Counted from the first letter of the stretch, positions 9,113 to 18,353 are shown. The stretch: 64,000 bases of DNA from Sphingomonas sp. RIT328 (GCF_000632225.1 NZ_JFYV01000055.1:94688-158687); one strand, 5' to 3'. The notes: generated by a model from the sequence alone, not told the origin. A program made the numbers and translations.

Positions 9113-10141
9113 GTGACCCCAGCTCCCCAGCCCGATCGAACCCCGGCGCTCAAGCCGCTCGCCGAGCAGGTGATGGTCATCACCGGCGCGAGTTCCGGCA
9201 TCGGCCTTGCCACCGCCAAGCGCGCTGCGAAACAGGGTGCGCGCGTGCTGCTCGTCGCGCGCGACGAATCGGCGTTGCGCACGGCGGTGCACGAGATCGT
9301 CGCCGACGGCGGGATCGCCGACGCCTATGCCGCCGACGTCGGCGACGCGGCCGCGGTCCGCGCCGCCGCGGCGCATGCTCGCCAGCGATTCGGGCGGATC
9401 GACACCTGGGTCAACGATGCCGGCACCGCGATCTACGGCAAGCTCGTCGACATCCCCGACGACGAGCATCAGCAGCTGTTCCGCACCAATTATTTCGGTG
9501 CGGTGCACGGCTGCCTCGCCGCCATCCCGCACCTCACTGAAACGCGCGGCGCGCTGATCACCGTCGCGTCGATCGCCGCGGACATGCCGAGCCCGATCAT
9601 GGGCGCCTATGCCGCGAGCAAACATGCGGTGAAGGCCTATATCGACGCGCTGCGCATCGAGCTCGCCTCCGACGGCGTGCCGGTGCAGGTGACGCTGATC
9701 AAGCCGTCCGGCATCGATACGCCGATCGCGCAACATGCCGCCAACCACGAGCCGGGCGAGGCACAGATCCCGCCGCCGGTCTATGCGCCCGAGCTGGTCG
9801 CCGACGCGATCCTGTTCTGTGCGACCCATGCCAAGCGCGACCTCACCGTCGGCGGCGCGGGGCGTGCGCAGGCATTGTTCGCCGCACATTTCCCGTCGCT
9901 GTTCGACCGATTGGCGCCGATCGCCGCAACGATGTTCGTCGATCCCAAGAAGCGCCAGCCGGCGCCGAGCAATTTGTTCGAGAGCAACGACACCGGCCGC
10001 GTCCATTCGGGCGAGCATCCCGCCGCCCGTCAGACCAGCCTCTATACCGCCGCGGCGAAACATTCCGGCCTCACCACCGCGCTGAGCGCCATCGCCGTGG
10101 CGGGGATCGGCGCGTTCGTCTATGGCCGGAAGGATCGGTAA
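9113..10141 (+). CDS. SDR family oxidoreductase with C-terminal membrane anchor
   Basis: Short-chain dehydrogenase/reductase (342 aa from GTG). NAD(P)-binding TGASSGIG begins at residue 24, NDAG lies near residue 100 and the catalytic YAASK begins at residue 166. After the Rossmann domain comes an extension of about 90 residues ending in a hydrophobic segment (ALSAIAVAGIGAFVYG), a probable C-terminal membrane anchor. The GTG is inferred; an ATG inside VMVITGAS would cut too close to the nucleotide-binding strand. The stop overlaps the next start (TAATG). Substrate unknown; extended SDRs of this type are often stress-regulated in alphaproteobacteria, in line with the promoter motif upstream. 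Confidence 0.8.
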   Translation: MTPAPQPDRTPALKPLAEQVMVITGASSGIGLATAKRAAKQGARVLLVARDESALRTAVHEIVADGGIADAYAADVGDAAAVRAAAAHARQRFGRIDTWVNDAGTAIYGKLVDIPDDEHQQLFRTNYFGAVHGCLAAIPHLTETRGALITVASIAADMPSPIMGAYAASKHAVKAYIDALRIELASDGVPVQVTLIKPSGIDTPIAQHAANHEPGEAQIPPPVYAPELVADAILFCATHAKRDLTVGGAGRAQALFAAHFPSLFDRLAPIAATMFVDPKKRQPAPSNLFESNDTGRVHSGEHPAARQTSLYTAAAKHSGLTTALSAIAVAGIGAFVYGRKDR

Positions 10142-10377
10142 TGAGCGCTATCGACTGGCAGATGAGCGCGATCCTCGCCAACGTCGATCGCGGCGGCAAC
10201 GAAGTGCCGGAGGTGACCAACCTCGCCGATGCGGTGCGCGCCTGGCTTGCGCTCGACCATGGCATGCAGAACGACGCGGTGCTCCGGCCGGAACATCCGA
10301 TCGTGCTCGACGGCGAGCGGACGGTCGCGCTGACCGGGCAGGCGATCCGGGTGCTTGCCGACCGGCTCGAAGGATAG
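10141..10377 (+). CDS. Conserved-looking small hypothetical protein
   Basis: 78-aa soluble protein whose ATG overlaps the stop of the SDR gene, so the two are probably co-translated. It is acidic with no membrane segment or cysteine and contains EHPIVLDGERTVALTGQAIRVLADRLEG near the end. I recognise no domain. The tight coupling to the SDR gene and normal codon use support it being real. Confidence 0.6.
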   Translation: MSAIDWQMSAILANVDRGGNEVPEVTNLADAVRAWLALDHGMQNDAVLRPEHPIVLDGERTVALTGQAIRVLADRLEG

Positions 10378-10484
10378 CGTCTCGGGTTTCTGAGGGGTCG
10401 TGCAGAGGCGCAGCGGGATGCGCCTGCCGCGGCAGCGGCTTTCAGTCGACCCGGTGAGGTTCGGCATCGCGTTTCCCCACCCAC

Positions 10485-10730
10485 TGGATTTCCGCGCCTC
10501 CGCGCCTCCGCGTGAAATTTCCTCTTTCGGCTGGATAGTCGGCGTGCGCGACCGCCGCGTCGATCAGTCTGATCAGATCAGCAAAACGGGTTCACGCGGA
10601 GGCGCGGAGGCGCGGAGGCGCGGAGATATCGTTCGTGCCGGGCGTAGTGCCCCGGCACCGACGATTGCCGATATCGGGCCGCGATCGCCGCGACCGCCCC
10701 TGCTGCGCCCTCTGCGCCTCTGCGCGCGCT
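10485..10730. repeat. GCGGAGGC-type repeat cluster in the intergenic region
   Basis: The 357-bp gap between the 78-aa gene and the glycosidase holds no gene that I can support. It contains CCTCCGCGCCTCCGCG-type arms near 10495-10520, the inverse form at 10591-10626 including four exact tandem copies of the 8-mer CGCGGAGG (10595-10626), and a further arm near 10705-10728. Similar arms recur at 29418-29549. Confidence 0.7.
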
Positions 10731-10734
10731 CCGA

Positions 10735-13179
10735 TCACCCCGTGCCGATCAGCGGCAGCATCGCCGGCGCGAGGCCCTCGCCGCGTGCGGTCAGCCGGAT
10801 CGCGCCGCCGCGCGCGCCGGCCTGTACCAGCGCCATCGCCAGCCCGTTGAACGCCGCGCGCGTCGTCGCATGATCGGGTTCGAGGCTGCGCGGATCACCG
10901 TTGCCGACGCCGAGCAACGTCGCATCGCCGCCAATCGCGAAGTGCAGCCGGTCGTGCGCGGTCGGCACCTCGTGCCCCGCCGCATCGAGGATCGCCGCGC
11001 GTACCACCGCGACCGCGCCGGGCGCGAGCCGGCGGCGGTCGCTCGACAGACCGATCCGCGCCGGGGCGCCGCTGGTGACGCGCTCGGCGGTGAGCAGCCG
11101 CCGACCGTCGCGATAGCCATGCGCCGTGATCCGTCCGGGCGCATAGGGCACCTGCCAGACGAGATGGCGATTGCGCGTCACCGTCTGCCGCCCGAGGCTG
11201 CGGCCGTTGACGAGCAGTTCCACCGCGTCGCAATTGCTGTGCACCCACACCGCGACCGTCTGCCCCTCGCGGCCCGGCCAGGTCCAGTGCGGGAAGAGGT
11301 GGAGCACCGGTTCGCTGTCCCACCACGCCTTGTAATAATAGAAATTGTCCTTCGGAAAGCCGCACAGGTCCATCTGCCCGAAATGCGAGACATTCTCCGG
11401 CCAGCGTTCGAACGGCGTCGGCTCGCCGCGATAGTCGAAGCCGGTCCAGACGAAGCCGCCGGCGAGGAAGTCGCGCGCATCGTAGAAGGACCACCAGTCC
11501 TGCGCGGTCGTCGCCCAGCGCGGGAACTCCTGGTCGTAGGCGGGCACCAGCCCCTCGGCCTCGTTGCGCGCATATTCGCCGCGCGTCATCACCGTGCTGC
11601 CCGTCTCGGTGCCGATCATCGGCACGTCCGGGTGGGCGGCGTGAAAGCCGTCTATTTCGTTGAGATAGTAATTGCAGCCCATCACGTCGAGCACGCGCGA
11701 GGCGCCCTGCCCGAGCTTGCCGTTGAACGCCTCGGTCACCGGGCGCGTACCGTCGAGCGCGGTGATGCGGCGCTTCATCGTCGCGGCGATGCGTGCGCCG
11801 GTCTCGGTGCCGCGGTGGATCTCCTCATTGCCGATGCTCCACAGGATGACGCTCGGATGGCTGCGCCCCTGCCGGACGACCCGGTCGAGCTGCGACAGGC
11901 CCTCGGCATTGCTCGACATCTGCCGCGTCTCGTCCATCACCAGCAGCCCGAGCCGGTCGCAGGCATCGAGCACCGCAGGCGCGGGCGCATGATGCGTCGA
12001 GCGATAGGCGTTGGCGCCCATCGCTTTCAGCTGTTCGAGCCGCCAGACGTGAAGGCTGTCGGGCACCGCGAAGCCGACCCCGGCGTGATCCTGATGGTTG
12101 CACGTCCCCTTGATCTTGACCGGCTGGCCGTTGAGGAAGAAACCGCGCGTCGCATCGAACCGGATCGTGCGAATGCCGAAGGCACTGTCGTCGCGATCGA
12201 TCACGACGTCGTCGCGGACGATCTCGCTGGTCAGCCGGTAGAGCTGCGGCGTCTCGATCGACCAGAGCGCCGGATCGCGCACCTGCCCGACCTGCGTCGC
12301 GGTCTGCTGCCCCCACGCCGGCAGCGCCAGCGGATCGGAGGTCAGCCGCGCCACCACCCGTCCGTCGGGCGCGGTCACCGTCGAGCGGACGCGCACCGTC
12401 GCCGCCGGACCGTCATTGGCGATCTCGGTGGCGATATCGAGCCGCGCCCCGGCGGCGGTCACGGCGGTGCGGACATAGGCGCCCCATTGGCGGACGTGGA
12501 CCGGCGCGGTCTTGACCAGCCGGGCGTGGCGGTACAGCCCTGCCCCCTCGTACGACCATGCCTCCCCCAGGCTGACGTCGCAGCGGACGAGCAGGACGTT
12601 GTCGACGCCCGGTCGGGCGAAATCGGTGACGTCGATCTCGAACGGCGTATAGGCGCTTTCGTTGCTGCCGACGATGAAGCCGTTGAGGATGACGAGGCAG
12701 TCGCGCGACACCCCGTCGAACTGGAGCAGCAGCCGGCGGCCGTCATCGTCCTTCGCGAGGCGGAGGATGCGGCGATACCAGCCGACGCTGGTCGCCGGCC
12801 AGGCGCGGCCGAGCGGCTTGAACCCCTGGAACGATCCGGTCTTGTCCGCCTCGCTCCCCGGCGGGCCGAACCGCTCGAACGGCAGGTCGACCGCCCAGTC
12901 GTGCGGCAGCGTCACCGCCTGCCAGGCGGAATCGTCGAACGTGCCCTCGGCGGCCGGCGTGCCGGCATCGCCCGATTTGGCATAGGTGTCGTGGCTGCGG
13001 CCGAAGCCTAAGTCCTTCGCCGGATCGGCGGCATGGCCGAGGTGGAAGCGCCAGTCGTCAAGCGGTTCGACGATCCGCGGGCCGGCGGGCGACGGCACAG
13101 GCGCGGCGGCAGGAAGCAAGGTCGCGGCGGCGACGGCGGCGCCGGAGGTGAGGATGGCGCGGCGATGCGGGTGGTTCAA
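10735..13179 (-). CDS. Glycoside hydrolase family 2 (beta-galactosidase-like), Tat-exported
   Basis: 814-aa GH2-type retaining glycosidase. The N-terminus has a twin-arginine signal (RRAILTSGAAVAAATLL), so the folded enzyme probably goes to the periplasm. Next come the sugar-binding domain (DDWRFHLGH...), the immunoglobulin-like domain and the TIM barrel with acid/base Glu in WSIGNEEIH (E452) and nucleophile Glu in IGTETGS (E525). An additional C-terminal beta domain of the DUF4982 type follows. Family members cleave beta-galactosides or related sugars, but specificity cannot be read here. It stands alone, without transporter or regulator neighbours, beside repeat-rich intergenic DNA. Confidence 0.88.
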   Translation of the reverse strand: MNHPHRRAILTSGAAVAAATLLPAAAPVPSPAGPRIVEPLDDWRFHLGHAADPAKDLGFGRSHDTYAKSGDAGTPAAEGTFDDSAWQAVTLPHDWAVDLPFERFGPPGSEADKTGSFQGFKPLGRAWPATSVGWYRRILRLAKDDDGRRLLLQFDGVSRDCLVILNGFIVGSNESAYTPFEIDVTDFARPGVDNVLLVRCDVSLGEAWSYEGAGLYRHARLVKTAPVHVRQWGAYVRTAVTAAGARLDIATEIANDGPAATVRVRSTVTAPDGRVVARLTSDPLALPAWGQQTATQVGQVRDPALWSIETPQLYRLTSEIVRDDVVIDRDDSAFGIRTIRFDATRGFFLNGQPVKIKGTCNHQDHAGVGFAVPDSLHVWRLEQLKAMGANAYRSTHHAPAPAVLDACDRLGLLVMDETRQMSSNAEGLSQLDRVVRQGRSHPSVILWSIGNEEIHRGTETGARIAATMKRRITALDGTRPVTEAFNGKLGQGASRVLDVMGCNYYLNEIDGFHAAHPDVPMIGTETGSTVMTRGEYARNEAEGLVPAYDQEFPRWATTAQDWWSFYDARDFLAGGFVWTGFDYRGEPTPFERWPENVSHFGQMDLCGFPKDNFYYYKAWWDSEPVLHLFPHWTWPGREGQTVAVWVHSNCDAVELLVNGRSLGRQTVTRNRHLVWQVPYAPGRITAHGYRDGRRLLTAERVTSGAPARIGLSSDRRRLAPGAVAVVRAAILDAAGHEVPTAHDRLHFAIGGDATLLGVGNGDPRSLEPDHATTRAAFNGLAMALVQAGARGGAIRLTARGEGLAPAMLPLIGTG

Positions 13180-13406
13180 TGCACGGGTCCTTGCGCGGGG
13201 AGATCGCCAATCCCATCACGCACCGCGCCACCGGTCAAATATAATATACGATTCCGGCCGCGTCACGCTTTTCAGCGTGGTGCGTTCGGCGTCAGGCAGG
13301 CGCAAGTTCGCGGCAGGCGAACATTGCAAATGCAGGCGTATTAACCCAATGGTAGCCTCCTCGTGCCAAGTATGGCCGAGGGGTGACCCCACAATAGGAG
13401 ATTAGC

Positions 13407-13649
13407 GTGATTCGTAAGTACCTCACCGCCGTTGCCGCTACGGCTCTCGTCGCTGCGCCGGTCGCTGCGGCACCGGCCAACCCCGCTGCGAGCCTGTCGG
13501 TTGCCAAGTCGGTCCGCACCGGTTCGACCTCGGCCAAGAAGAACGAGCTCGCTGGTGGCGGCGTGATCATCGCCGTGCTGGCGGTGGCTGCGGTTGCCGC
13601 GGGCATCGTGGCGGTCGCTTCGGACGACGGCCAGGCCGACAGCAACTAA
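13407..13649 (+). CDS. Small exported or membrane protein
   Basis: 80-aa protein starting at a GTG with a good ribosome site (AGGAG at 13396-13400). It has an N-terminal signal peptide ending near AAPVAAAPA, a short basic middle part (SVRTGSTSAKKNE) and a hydrophobic C-terminal helix (VIIAVLAVAAVAAGIVAVA) before an acidic tail. Function unknown. An intrinsic terminator follows at 13715-13736, so it appears to be a single-gene transcript. Confidence 0.7.
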   Translation: MIRKYLTAVAATALVAAPVAAAPANPAASLSVAKSVRTGSTSAKKNELAGGGVIIAVLAVAAVAAGIVAVASDDGQADSN

Positions 13650-13714
13650 AATCCGTTTTTCCGGGCCATCGCCGCGCGATGGCCATGGGAAACGGCAACG
13701 CCACGGGCGTTCGC

Positions 13715-13736
13715 AAAGGGGGCTGCGGCCCCCTTT
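13715..13736 (+). terminator. Intrinsic terminator after the 80-aa membrane protein gene
   Basis: AAAGGGGGC and GCCCCCTTT arms form a hairpin followed by TTGTTG. It lies 66 bp past the stop codon on the plus strand and could also serve the minus-strand gene ending at 13764. Confidence 0.75.
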
Positions 13737-13763
13737 GTTGTGTCCGCCGCGGCCGCAGCCGCG

Positions 13764-13988
13764 TCACCGCTCGCCGCGCTGATCGGTGAGCCGCGCCGGG
13801 CCACGGTTCCAGCGGCGCATCAGCGCGCGTACCAGTCCGCCGCGATGATAATAAGAGTCATGCCATTCGGCGGCCCGGCGGCGCTGCGCGCGGCGATCGA
13901 AGCGGATGGCCAGGAGGAGCAGCACGACGACGCACAGGATGCTGCCGAGGATCAGCATGTCGCTTGCGGAAAGATGTTGCCAATACAT
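13764..13988 (-). CDS. Small single-pass membrane protein
   Basis: 74-aa protein with one membrane segment (MLILGSILCVVVLLLLAI, residues 11-28) followed by a strongly basic cytoplasmic tail rich in Arg. No domain recognised. The topology (short outside, basic inside) and an ATG start make it plausible. It is convergent with the 80-aa gene. Confidence 0.5.
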   Translation of the reverse strand: MYWQHLSASDMLILGSILCVVVLLLLAIRFDRRAQRRRAAEWHDSYYHRGGLVRALMRRWNRGPARLTDQRGER

Positions 13989-14127
13989 GCGTCACGGCCC
14001 CTTCCGGGCGCCCTGCCGGCCCGGGCGTTGACGAGCCTGCCGGCAGGGCGTGTCCTAACATGGCGTCGGCCCCGCCCCGCGGCAACCGGTAAGGCGCCGG
14101 TGAATCCCGTTACGATACAGACACCGG

Positions 14128-14697
14128 TCAGCCGCGCACCAGCGCGACCGGGCGGGCGCCGCGGCGCACCGGCAGATCCTTGATGCGCCGCGCGCGCACC
14201 GTGCCGCTCGCCCCGACCATATTGACGTAGAGGCCGTTGGGCGCGGTATCCTCGGTCACCACCGCCTGCGCGCCGATCTCGCAGCCCTCGCCGATCGTCA
14301 CGCCGGGGTTGATCGTCACGTCGGTCATCACCCAGCAGCCGGCCTTGATCGTGATCGGCGCGTTGATCGTCTCGGGCGACGAGCGGCGGGTCGGATCGCC
14401 GGTATGATGATGCGTGCTGGTGGTGAAGGTCACGCCCGAGGAGACGCGCGCGCCATCCTCGAAGGTCAGCTGCGCCGCGCCGTCGTACCGCGCGAAGCAG
14501 TTGAGCATCGCGTCGCGCCCCATGACGATATCGGCGCTGTCGAGCCAGCACGAATGACGCACCGTCGCGGTCGGATGGATGCGCGCACCGGCGAAATTGA
14601 GCAGCCGCCGTCGCCACCGATCCGAGATGAACACCGATCCCTGTATGCGCAGGATCAGCGCGCGCAGCTTGGTCCGCTGCCAGTGTTCGGTAGCCAT
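14128..14697 (-). CDS. Hexapeptide-repeat acyltransferase
   Basis: 189-aa member of the left-handed beta-helix (LbH) acyltransferase superfamily. Hexapeptide turns are visible (IHPTATV, ITIKAGCWVMTDVTINPGVTIGEGCEIGAQAVVT), along with the His-containing loop STHHHTGDP typical of acetyl-CoA-dependent O-acetyltransferases of sugars. The start MATEHWQRTK is chosen over an ATG 17 codons upstream because the extra residues are low-complexity. The acceptor may be a capsule or exopolysaccharide sugar, but no glycan cluster is adjacent. Confidence 0.8.
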   Translation of the reverse strand: MATEHWQRTKLRALILRIQGSVFISDRWRRRLLNFAGARIHPTATVRHSCWLDSADIVMGRDAMLNCFARYDGAAQLTFEDGARVSSGVTFTTSTHHHTGDPTRRSSPETINAPITIKAGCWVMTDVTINPGVTIGEGCEIGAQAVVTEDTAPNGLYVNMVGASGTVRARRIKDLPVRRGARPVALVRG

Positions 14698-14872
14698 ATG
14701 GCGTCTCCCGGCACGACCTGTCGCGCCCCTGTCGCCACGATAGGGCAACGCCCTTGGCCTAGCGCATTATGACGTGTTTGTCATGTCGGCCGTGTGCCCG
14801 ACTGTTACGCGGCCTTAACTTTCTGATTGTAGGGCGGTTCTCGGTCCGAGAGGCCATGGAGGGGATGCCCGG

Positions 14873-14908
14873 CTGACCCGCCCGCCCAGTATTTGGCGGG
14901 CGGGTCAG
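14873..14908. terminator. 14-bp perfect hairpin downstream of the exported-protein operon
   Basis: Arms 14873-14886 and 14895-14908 pair perfectly around an 8-nt loop, overlapping the stop codon of the last operon gene (14905). No T-run follows on the minus strand, so it may act as a 3'-end stabiliser rather than a strict intrinsic terminator. Confidence 0.55.
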
Positions 14909-15528
14909 TCTAGCCGGGCGCTCTCCGCCACCTGCCGCGCCGCGGCGGCGCTCCGTTCGAAATAATAGAGGGCCGGCGCCTCGTAGGTGATCAGATAGAG
15001 TTTGCCGTCGCGCAGCGTGCCGAATCCTTCGCCCCGGACGTGGATGGCTTCCTCCGGACGGACGAAACTGTAGCTAAAATGCACGCCGCCGGCGCCGGCG
15101 AACGGCGTCGGCTCGACGTGATCGATCGTCATCGTCGCGACGCCTAGCGCGCTGCGATAGCTGTTCTCCAGAAGCGTCGGAATGTCGGTGAGAAGCATCG
15201 TCCGGTTGACCGGCGGCAGCGGATGCTCCCTGCGATCGGCCTGGCGGAACAGCGTCTTGCCCTCGCCGATCGCGGCATAGAAAGTCAGCGCGTTGAGCGT
15301 GTCGCCGTCGAGCGTCCACACCTCGGCATTGCGGCCGGGTCGCGCGCCCAGCCGGTTCCACTCGCTCGCGGGCGTCACCGTCAGGGGCGTCCTGGCGATG
15401 CTCACCCGTCCGCCGGCGGCGATCAGCCGGTTGCTCGCGCCCGCCGGCACCGCCGCCGCCAGCGCGACGACCAGCAACAGGTGGCGGGGCAAGCGGTTCG
15501 GCAAGCGCGTCGTCATCATCGATCTCAT
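14905..15528 (-). CDS. Exported hypothetical protein, third gene of M48 operon
   Basis: 207-aa protein with a signal peptide (RHLLLVVALAAAVPAGAS). The mature part has alternating beta-like segments (SEWNRLGARPGRNAEVWTLDGDTLNALTFYAAI) and looks like a one-domain periplasmic protein. Its ATG overlaps the stop of the M48 peptidase gene (ATGA), and that gene starts 1 bp after the stop of the gene before it, so the three are one operon. Function unknown. Confidence 0.7.
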   Translation of the reverse strand: MRSMMTTRLPNRLPRHLLLVVALAAAVPAGASNRLIAAGGRVSIARTPLTVTPASEWNRLGARPGRNAEVWTLDGDTLNALTFYAAIGEGKTLFRQADRREHPLPPVNRTMLLTDIPTLLENSYRSALGVATMTIDHVEPTPFAGAGGVHFSYSFVRPEEAIHVRGEGFGTLRDGKLYLITYEAPALYYFERSAAAARQVAESARLD

Positions 15529-16682
15529 CCCGCAATCAGGGTAGCGATCATCGCCGCGTCGCCGGCATCGGCCCTGCGCGCGAGATAGTCGCGCAGCGCC
15601 GCCTTGCCGGCCTCGACCTGCCCGCTGCGCAGCAACGCCAGCCCCAGCCCGCGATAGGCCTCCGCCGGCGCATCGCCGTGCGCGATCGCCTCCCGGTAGA
15701 AACCGGCGGCGGCGGACAGATCGCGGGGGTTGCCGCGCTCGCGGTACAATTCGCCGCGCGCGAACAAGAGCGGCGTCGTCCAGCCGTCCACGGCCAATTG
15801 GTTGAGCAGATATTCACTGCCGCCGAAATCGTTGCGCTTGATCTGGTCGCCGAGCAGGCGCGGCAGCCACGGCGCGATCGCGGCGCGGAAGCGTGCCGCC
15901 TCATCGACGCCGCCGCCGCCGATCTGCGCCGCCGCCGCGCGCAGATAGGTGGCGCGGGTCAGCTCGGTCGGATGCGTATCGAAGAAGCCGGCGACATACC
16001 GCTGGTTGGGCTTGCGATAGCGGCCGATCTCGGTGGCGTCCTGCTCCGCCATCACCCGCGTCCACAGATCCGCCGGCGCGGTCACGACATAGCCCGCCGC
16101 GGTGAGATAGCGGAAACCGAGCATGTCCGCCGCCGCTTCCTGCGCGCGACTGAAGCGATAGAAGCCGCCGACCACCATCGTCGGCAAGGCGATCCCGCCC
16201 GCGCCGAGCAACCCGGCCCAGGCGAGCAGATCGCTGCCGCTGCGCCGGCGCTGGAAGCCGGTAAGCGTATGGCGCAATTCGAAGTGGCTGAATTCATGCC
16301 CGAACATCGCGGCGAGTTCGGCCTCGCTATGCAGCCGCAGCAGCGCCCCCGACCATAAGGTCATCATTCCGTTCGCATAGGTGGTCGCGTTGAACATCGG
16401 GATGCGGACGATATACAGCCGGATCGCCGCGCATCGCGCCGGCCCGACGGTGCGGCACAGCACCTCGCGCGCATAGGCGTTCAGCGCCGGATCGCGGATC
16501 ACCTCGGGCGCGTCGCGCATCCGCCGCTCGTCCTCGTCGGCCTCCATCCACAGGCCGCGCTCGTCGACCGTCGTCGGCTGATAGGCGGTGGTGAACGGGG
16601 GCAGCGGCAACGTCTCGCGCGCCGCCTGCACCGGCGCCGCGCAAAGCGCCGCGGCGAGCAGCGGCACGATCAGCCGGCACAT
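15525..16682 (-). CDS. M48-family zinc metallopeptidase with C-terminal tetratricopeptide-like region
   Basis: 385-aa exported peptidase. Signal peptide MCRLIVPLLAAALCAAPVQA; zinc motif HEFSH (residues 129-133) with the third ligand Glu in QEAAADMLGF. After the protease domain come helical repeats (YREAIAHGDAPAEAYRGLGLALLRSGQ) resembling TPRs, as in BepA/LoiP-type periplasmic proteases that act in outer-membrane protein quality control. The start is taken at the signal peptide, 1 bp after the preceding gene's stop. Confidence 0.85.
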   Translation of the reverse strand: MCRLIVPLLAAALCAAPVQAARETLPLPPFTTAYQPTTVDERGLWMEADEDERRMRDAPEVIRDPALNAYAREVLCRTVGPARCAAIRLYIVRIPMFNATTYANGMMTLWSGALLRLHSEAELAAMFGHEFSHFELRHTLTGFQRRRSGSDLLAWAGLLGAGGIALPTMVVGGFYRFSRAQEAAADMLGFRYLTAAGYVVTAPADLWTRVMAEQDATEIGRYRKPNQRYVAGFFDTHPTELTRATYLRAAAAQIGGGGVDEAARFRAAIAPWLPRLLGDQIKRNDFGGSEYLLNQLAVDGWTTPLLFARGELYRERGNPRDLSAAAGFYREAIAHGDAPAEAYRGLGLALLRSGQVEAGKAALRDYLARRADAGDAAMIATLIAG

Positions 16683-16683
16683 G

Positions 16684-17442
16684 TCAGCGCGCCCGGTTCG
16701 CATCCGCCGCAGCGACCGGCGTGTCGGCGGGTTTGCCGGGGAAGCCGGCGAGCAGCTCGCGTACCCGTTTGCGGGCCCCCTCCGGCGTGCGGACGTCGCC
16801 GCCCATCTGCAGATCGGCGTTGAGCCAGACGAGCTCGCCGCTGTGCAGATCGACCAGCCCGGCGAACCCCTTGTGCACGCCGGAGACGACCGACACACGG
16901 GCGAGTGCGGCGAACAGTTGCAACACCTTGCGCCCGGTCGATCCGAACGCGTCCTCGGTCGTCACGAACAGGGCGTAATCGGCGCCACCGAGCCCCGGCA
17001 GTGTGCCGACCTCCGGCCCCAGCCCCCAGTCGAACTGATCCTTGCGCTTCTTGGTCGGCAGCCGGTTGCCGGGGAAGAACTGAAATTCGATCACCGCCGC
17101 GGCGACGGTATCGAACAGCGCATGATATTCGGCGAGCGCCGCGGCGTCCGCCCCGTCCGGCGCGGCATAATCGATCACCGTATGGCCGAGATGCGCCTCC
17201 GCCTCGCGCAGCGACGCGCCGAGCGCCTCGCGCGCCTGCGCGGTCCAGTCGGCATTGGGCTCGAACAGGCCCGCGGTGGATTGCGCACCGACCGTGATCG
17301 ATGGACGGAACAGCAGGATGCGGGCAGTGTCCGGCGGCAGCACGAAACCCGGCTTGATCGCCGATCTCTCCTGCGCCGACGCCGGCACGGCGGCTGCGGC
17401 GACCAGACAGGCCAGGATCATATCCCGCGCAATCCGCAACAT
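16684..17442 (-). CDS. Exported hypothetical protein, first gene of M48 operon
   Basis: 252-aa protein with a signal peptide (MILACLVAAAAVPASAQ). The mature domain contains AEYHALFDTVAAAV and a central GLGPEVGTLPGLGGADYALFVTTEDAFGS segment, ending VHKGFAGLVDLHSGELVWLNADLQMGGDVRTPEGA. That ending resembles proteins that report on cell-envelope components, but I cannot name a family. It directly precedes the M48 peptidase, suggesting a joint envelope function. Confidence 0.7.
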   Translation of the reverse strand: MLRIARDMILACLVAAAAVPASAQERSAIKPGFVLPPDTARILLFRPSITVGAQSTAGLFEPNADWTAQAREALGASLREAEAHLGHTVIDYAAPDGADAAALAEYHALFDTVAAAVIEFQFFPGNRLPTKKRKDQFDWGLGPEVGTLPGLGGADYALFVTTEDAFGSTGRKVLQLFAALARVSVVSGVHKGFAGLVDLHSGELVWLNADLQMGGDVRTPEGARKRVRELLAGFPGKPADTPVAAADANRAR

Positions 17443-17645
17443 ACCGCCCCCGGCCGCTCCGTTTTACTTCGAGTCGTACCGACACTTATCATGTCGTGCT
17501 TGACGATGCAGCGGATTTCCCGTTTTGCCTTGACTCTTTATTCACTATGGGCAGTCAGACACTTGACTTTATTGCCCTTCTCTTGTCGCTTGGTGCCGTG
17601 ACCGCAAACGGCACCATTCCGCGATCCGGGCGTTACGTCCCCGCA

Positions 17646-18353
17646 ATGGTTTCTCGCCACCTGAAAGTCGCCAGCTACAATATCCACAAGGGCGTCGGGC
17701 TCGACCGGCGGCGCAACCCCGAGCGGGTGCTGGAGGTGCTGCGCGAGATCGATGCCGATGTGATCGCGCTCCAGGAGGCGGACCGCCGTTTCGGCCCGCG
17801 CGAATCGGTGCTGCCCGCGCATCTGCTCGACGAGCATAGCGACTGGAAGCCGGTCGCCTTCGGCATGCGGGCGCTGTCGATGGGCTGGCACGGCAATGTC
17901 ATCCTCGTCCGCAAGGCGGCGCGGGTGATCCATTGCGCGCCGATCCACCTCCCCTCGCTCGAACCGCGCGGGGCGGTCACCGCCGATGTCGAGCTGGACG
18001 GCGTGACCCTGCGCGTCGTCGGCATGCATCTCGACCTGTCCGGCCTGTGGCGACGGCGGCAGGCGGCGGCGATCCTCGCGCATGTCGAGGGCTGCGCCGA
18101 CCGTCATCCGACCGTGATGATGGGCGATCTCAACGAATGGACCGCGGCGGCGGGATGTTTGCGCGACTTCGGCCGCGACTATCGCATGGCGGCGACCGGG
18201 CCGAGCTTCCACGCGCGCCGGCCGGTCGGGCGGCTCGACCGGATCATGGTGTCCGCCGACCTCCATGTGACGGAATGCGGCGTCCACGCCAGCGCCGCGG
18301 CGCGCAAGACCTCGGACCATCTGCCGATCTGGGCGATGCTGGCCCCGGCGTGA
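17646..18353 (+). CDS. Endonuclease/exonuclease/phosphatase-fold protein
   Basis: 235-aa EEP-superfamily metal-dependent phosphodiesterase. Motifs: SYNIHKGVG near the N-terminus, LQEADRR with the metal-binding Glu, HLDLSGLWRRRQ, GDLNEW with the catalytic Asp/Asn, and SDHLPIW at the end. The ATG at 17646 begins at the conserved core; longer in-frame starts add unrelated residues. The stop overlaps the next start (TGATG), coupling it to a patatin gene, which hints at a role in lipid head-group metabolism. Confidence 0.85.
   Translation: MVSRHLKVASYNIHKGVGLDRRRNPERVLEVLREIDADVIALQEADRRFGPRESVLPAHLLDEHSDWKPVAFGMRALSMGWHGNVILVRKAARVIHCAPIHLPSLEPRGAVTADVELDGVTLRVVGMHLDLSGLWRRRQAAAILAHVEGCADRHPTVMMGDLNEWTAAAGCLRDFGRDYRMAATGPSFHARRPVGRLDRIMVSADLHVTECGVHASAAARKTSDHLPIWAMLAPA

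Noticed and set aside
10595..10626. Four tandem 8-bp units considered as a CRISPR-like array
   Set aside because: No spacers between units, units far too short, and no cas genes.
13240..13245. TATAAT box between the glycosidase and the 80-aa protein gene
   Set aside because: No matching -35 at proper spacing and it lies more than 160 bp from the plus-strand start; alphaproteobacterial promoters rarely match this consensus.
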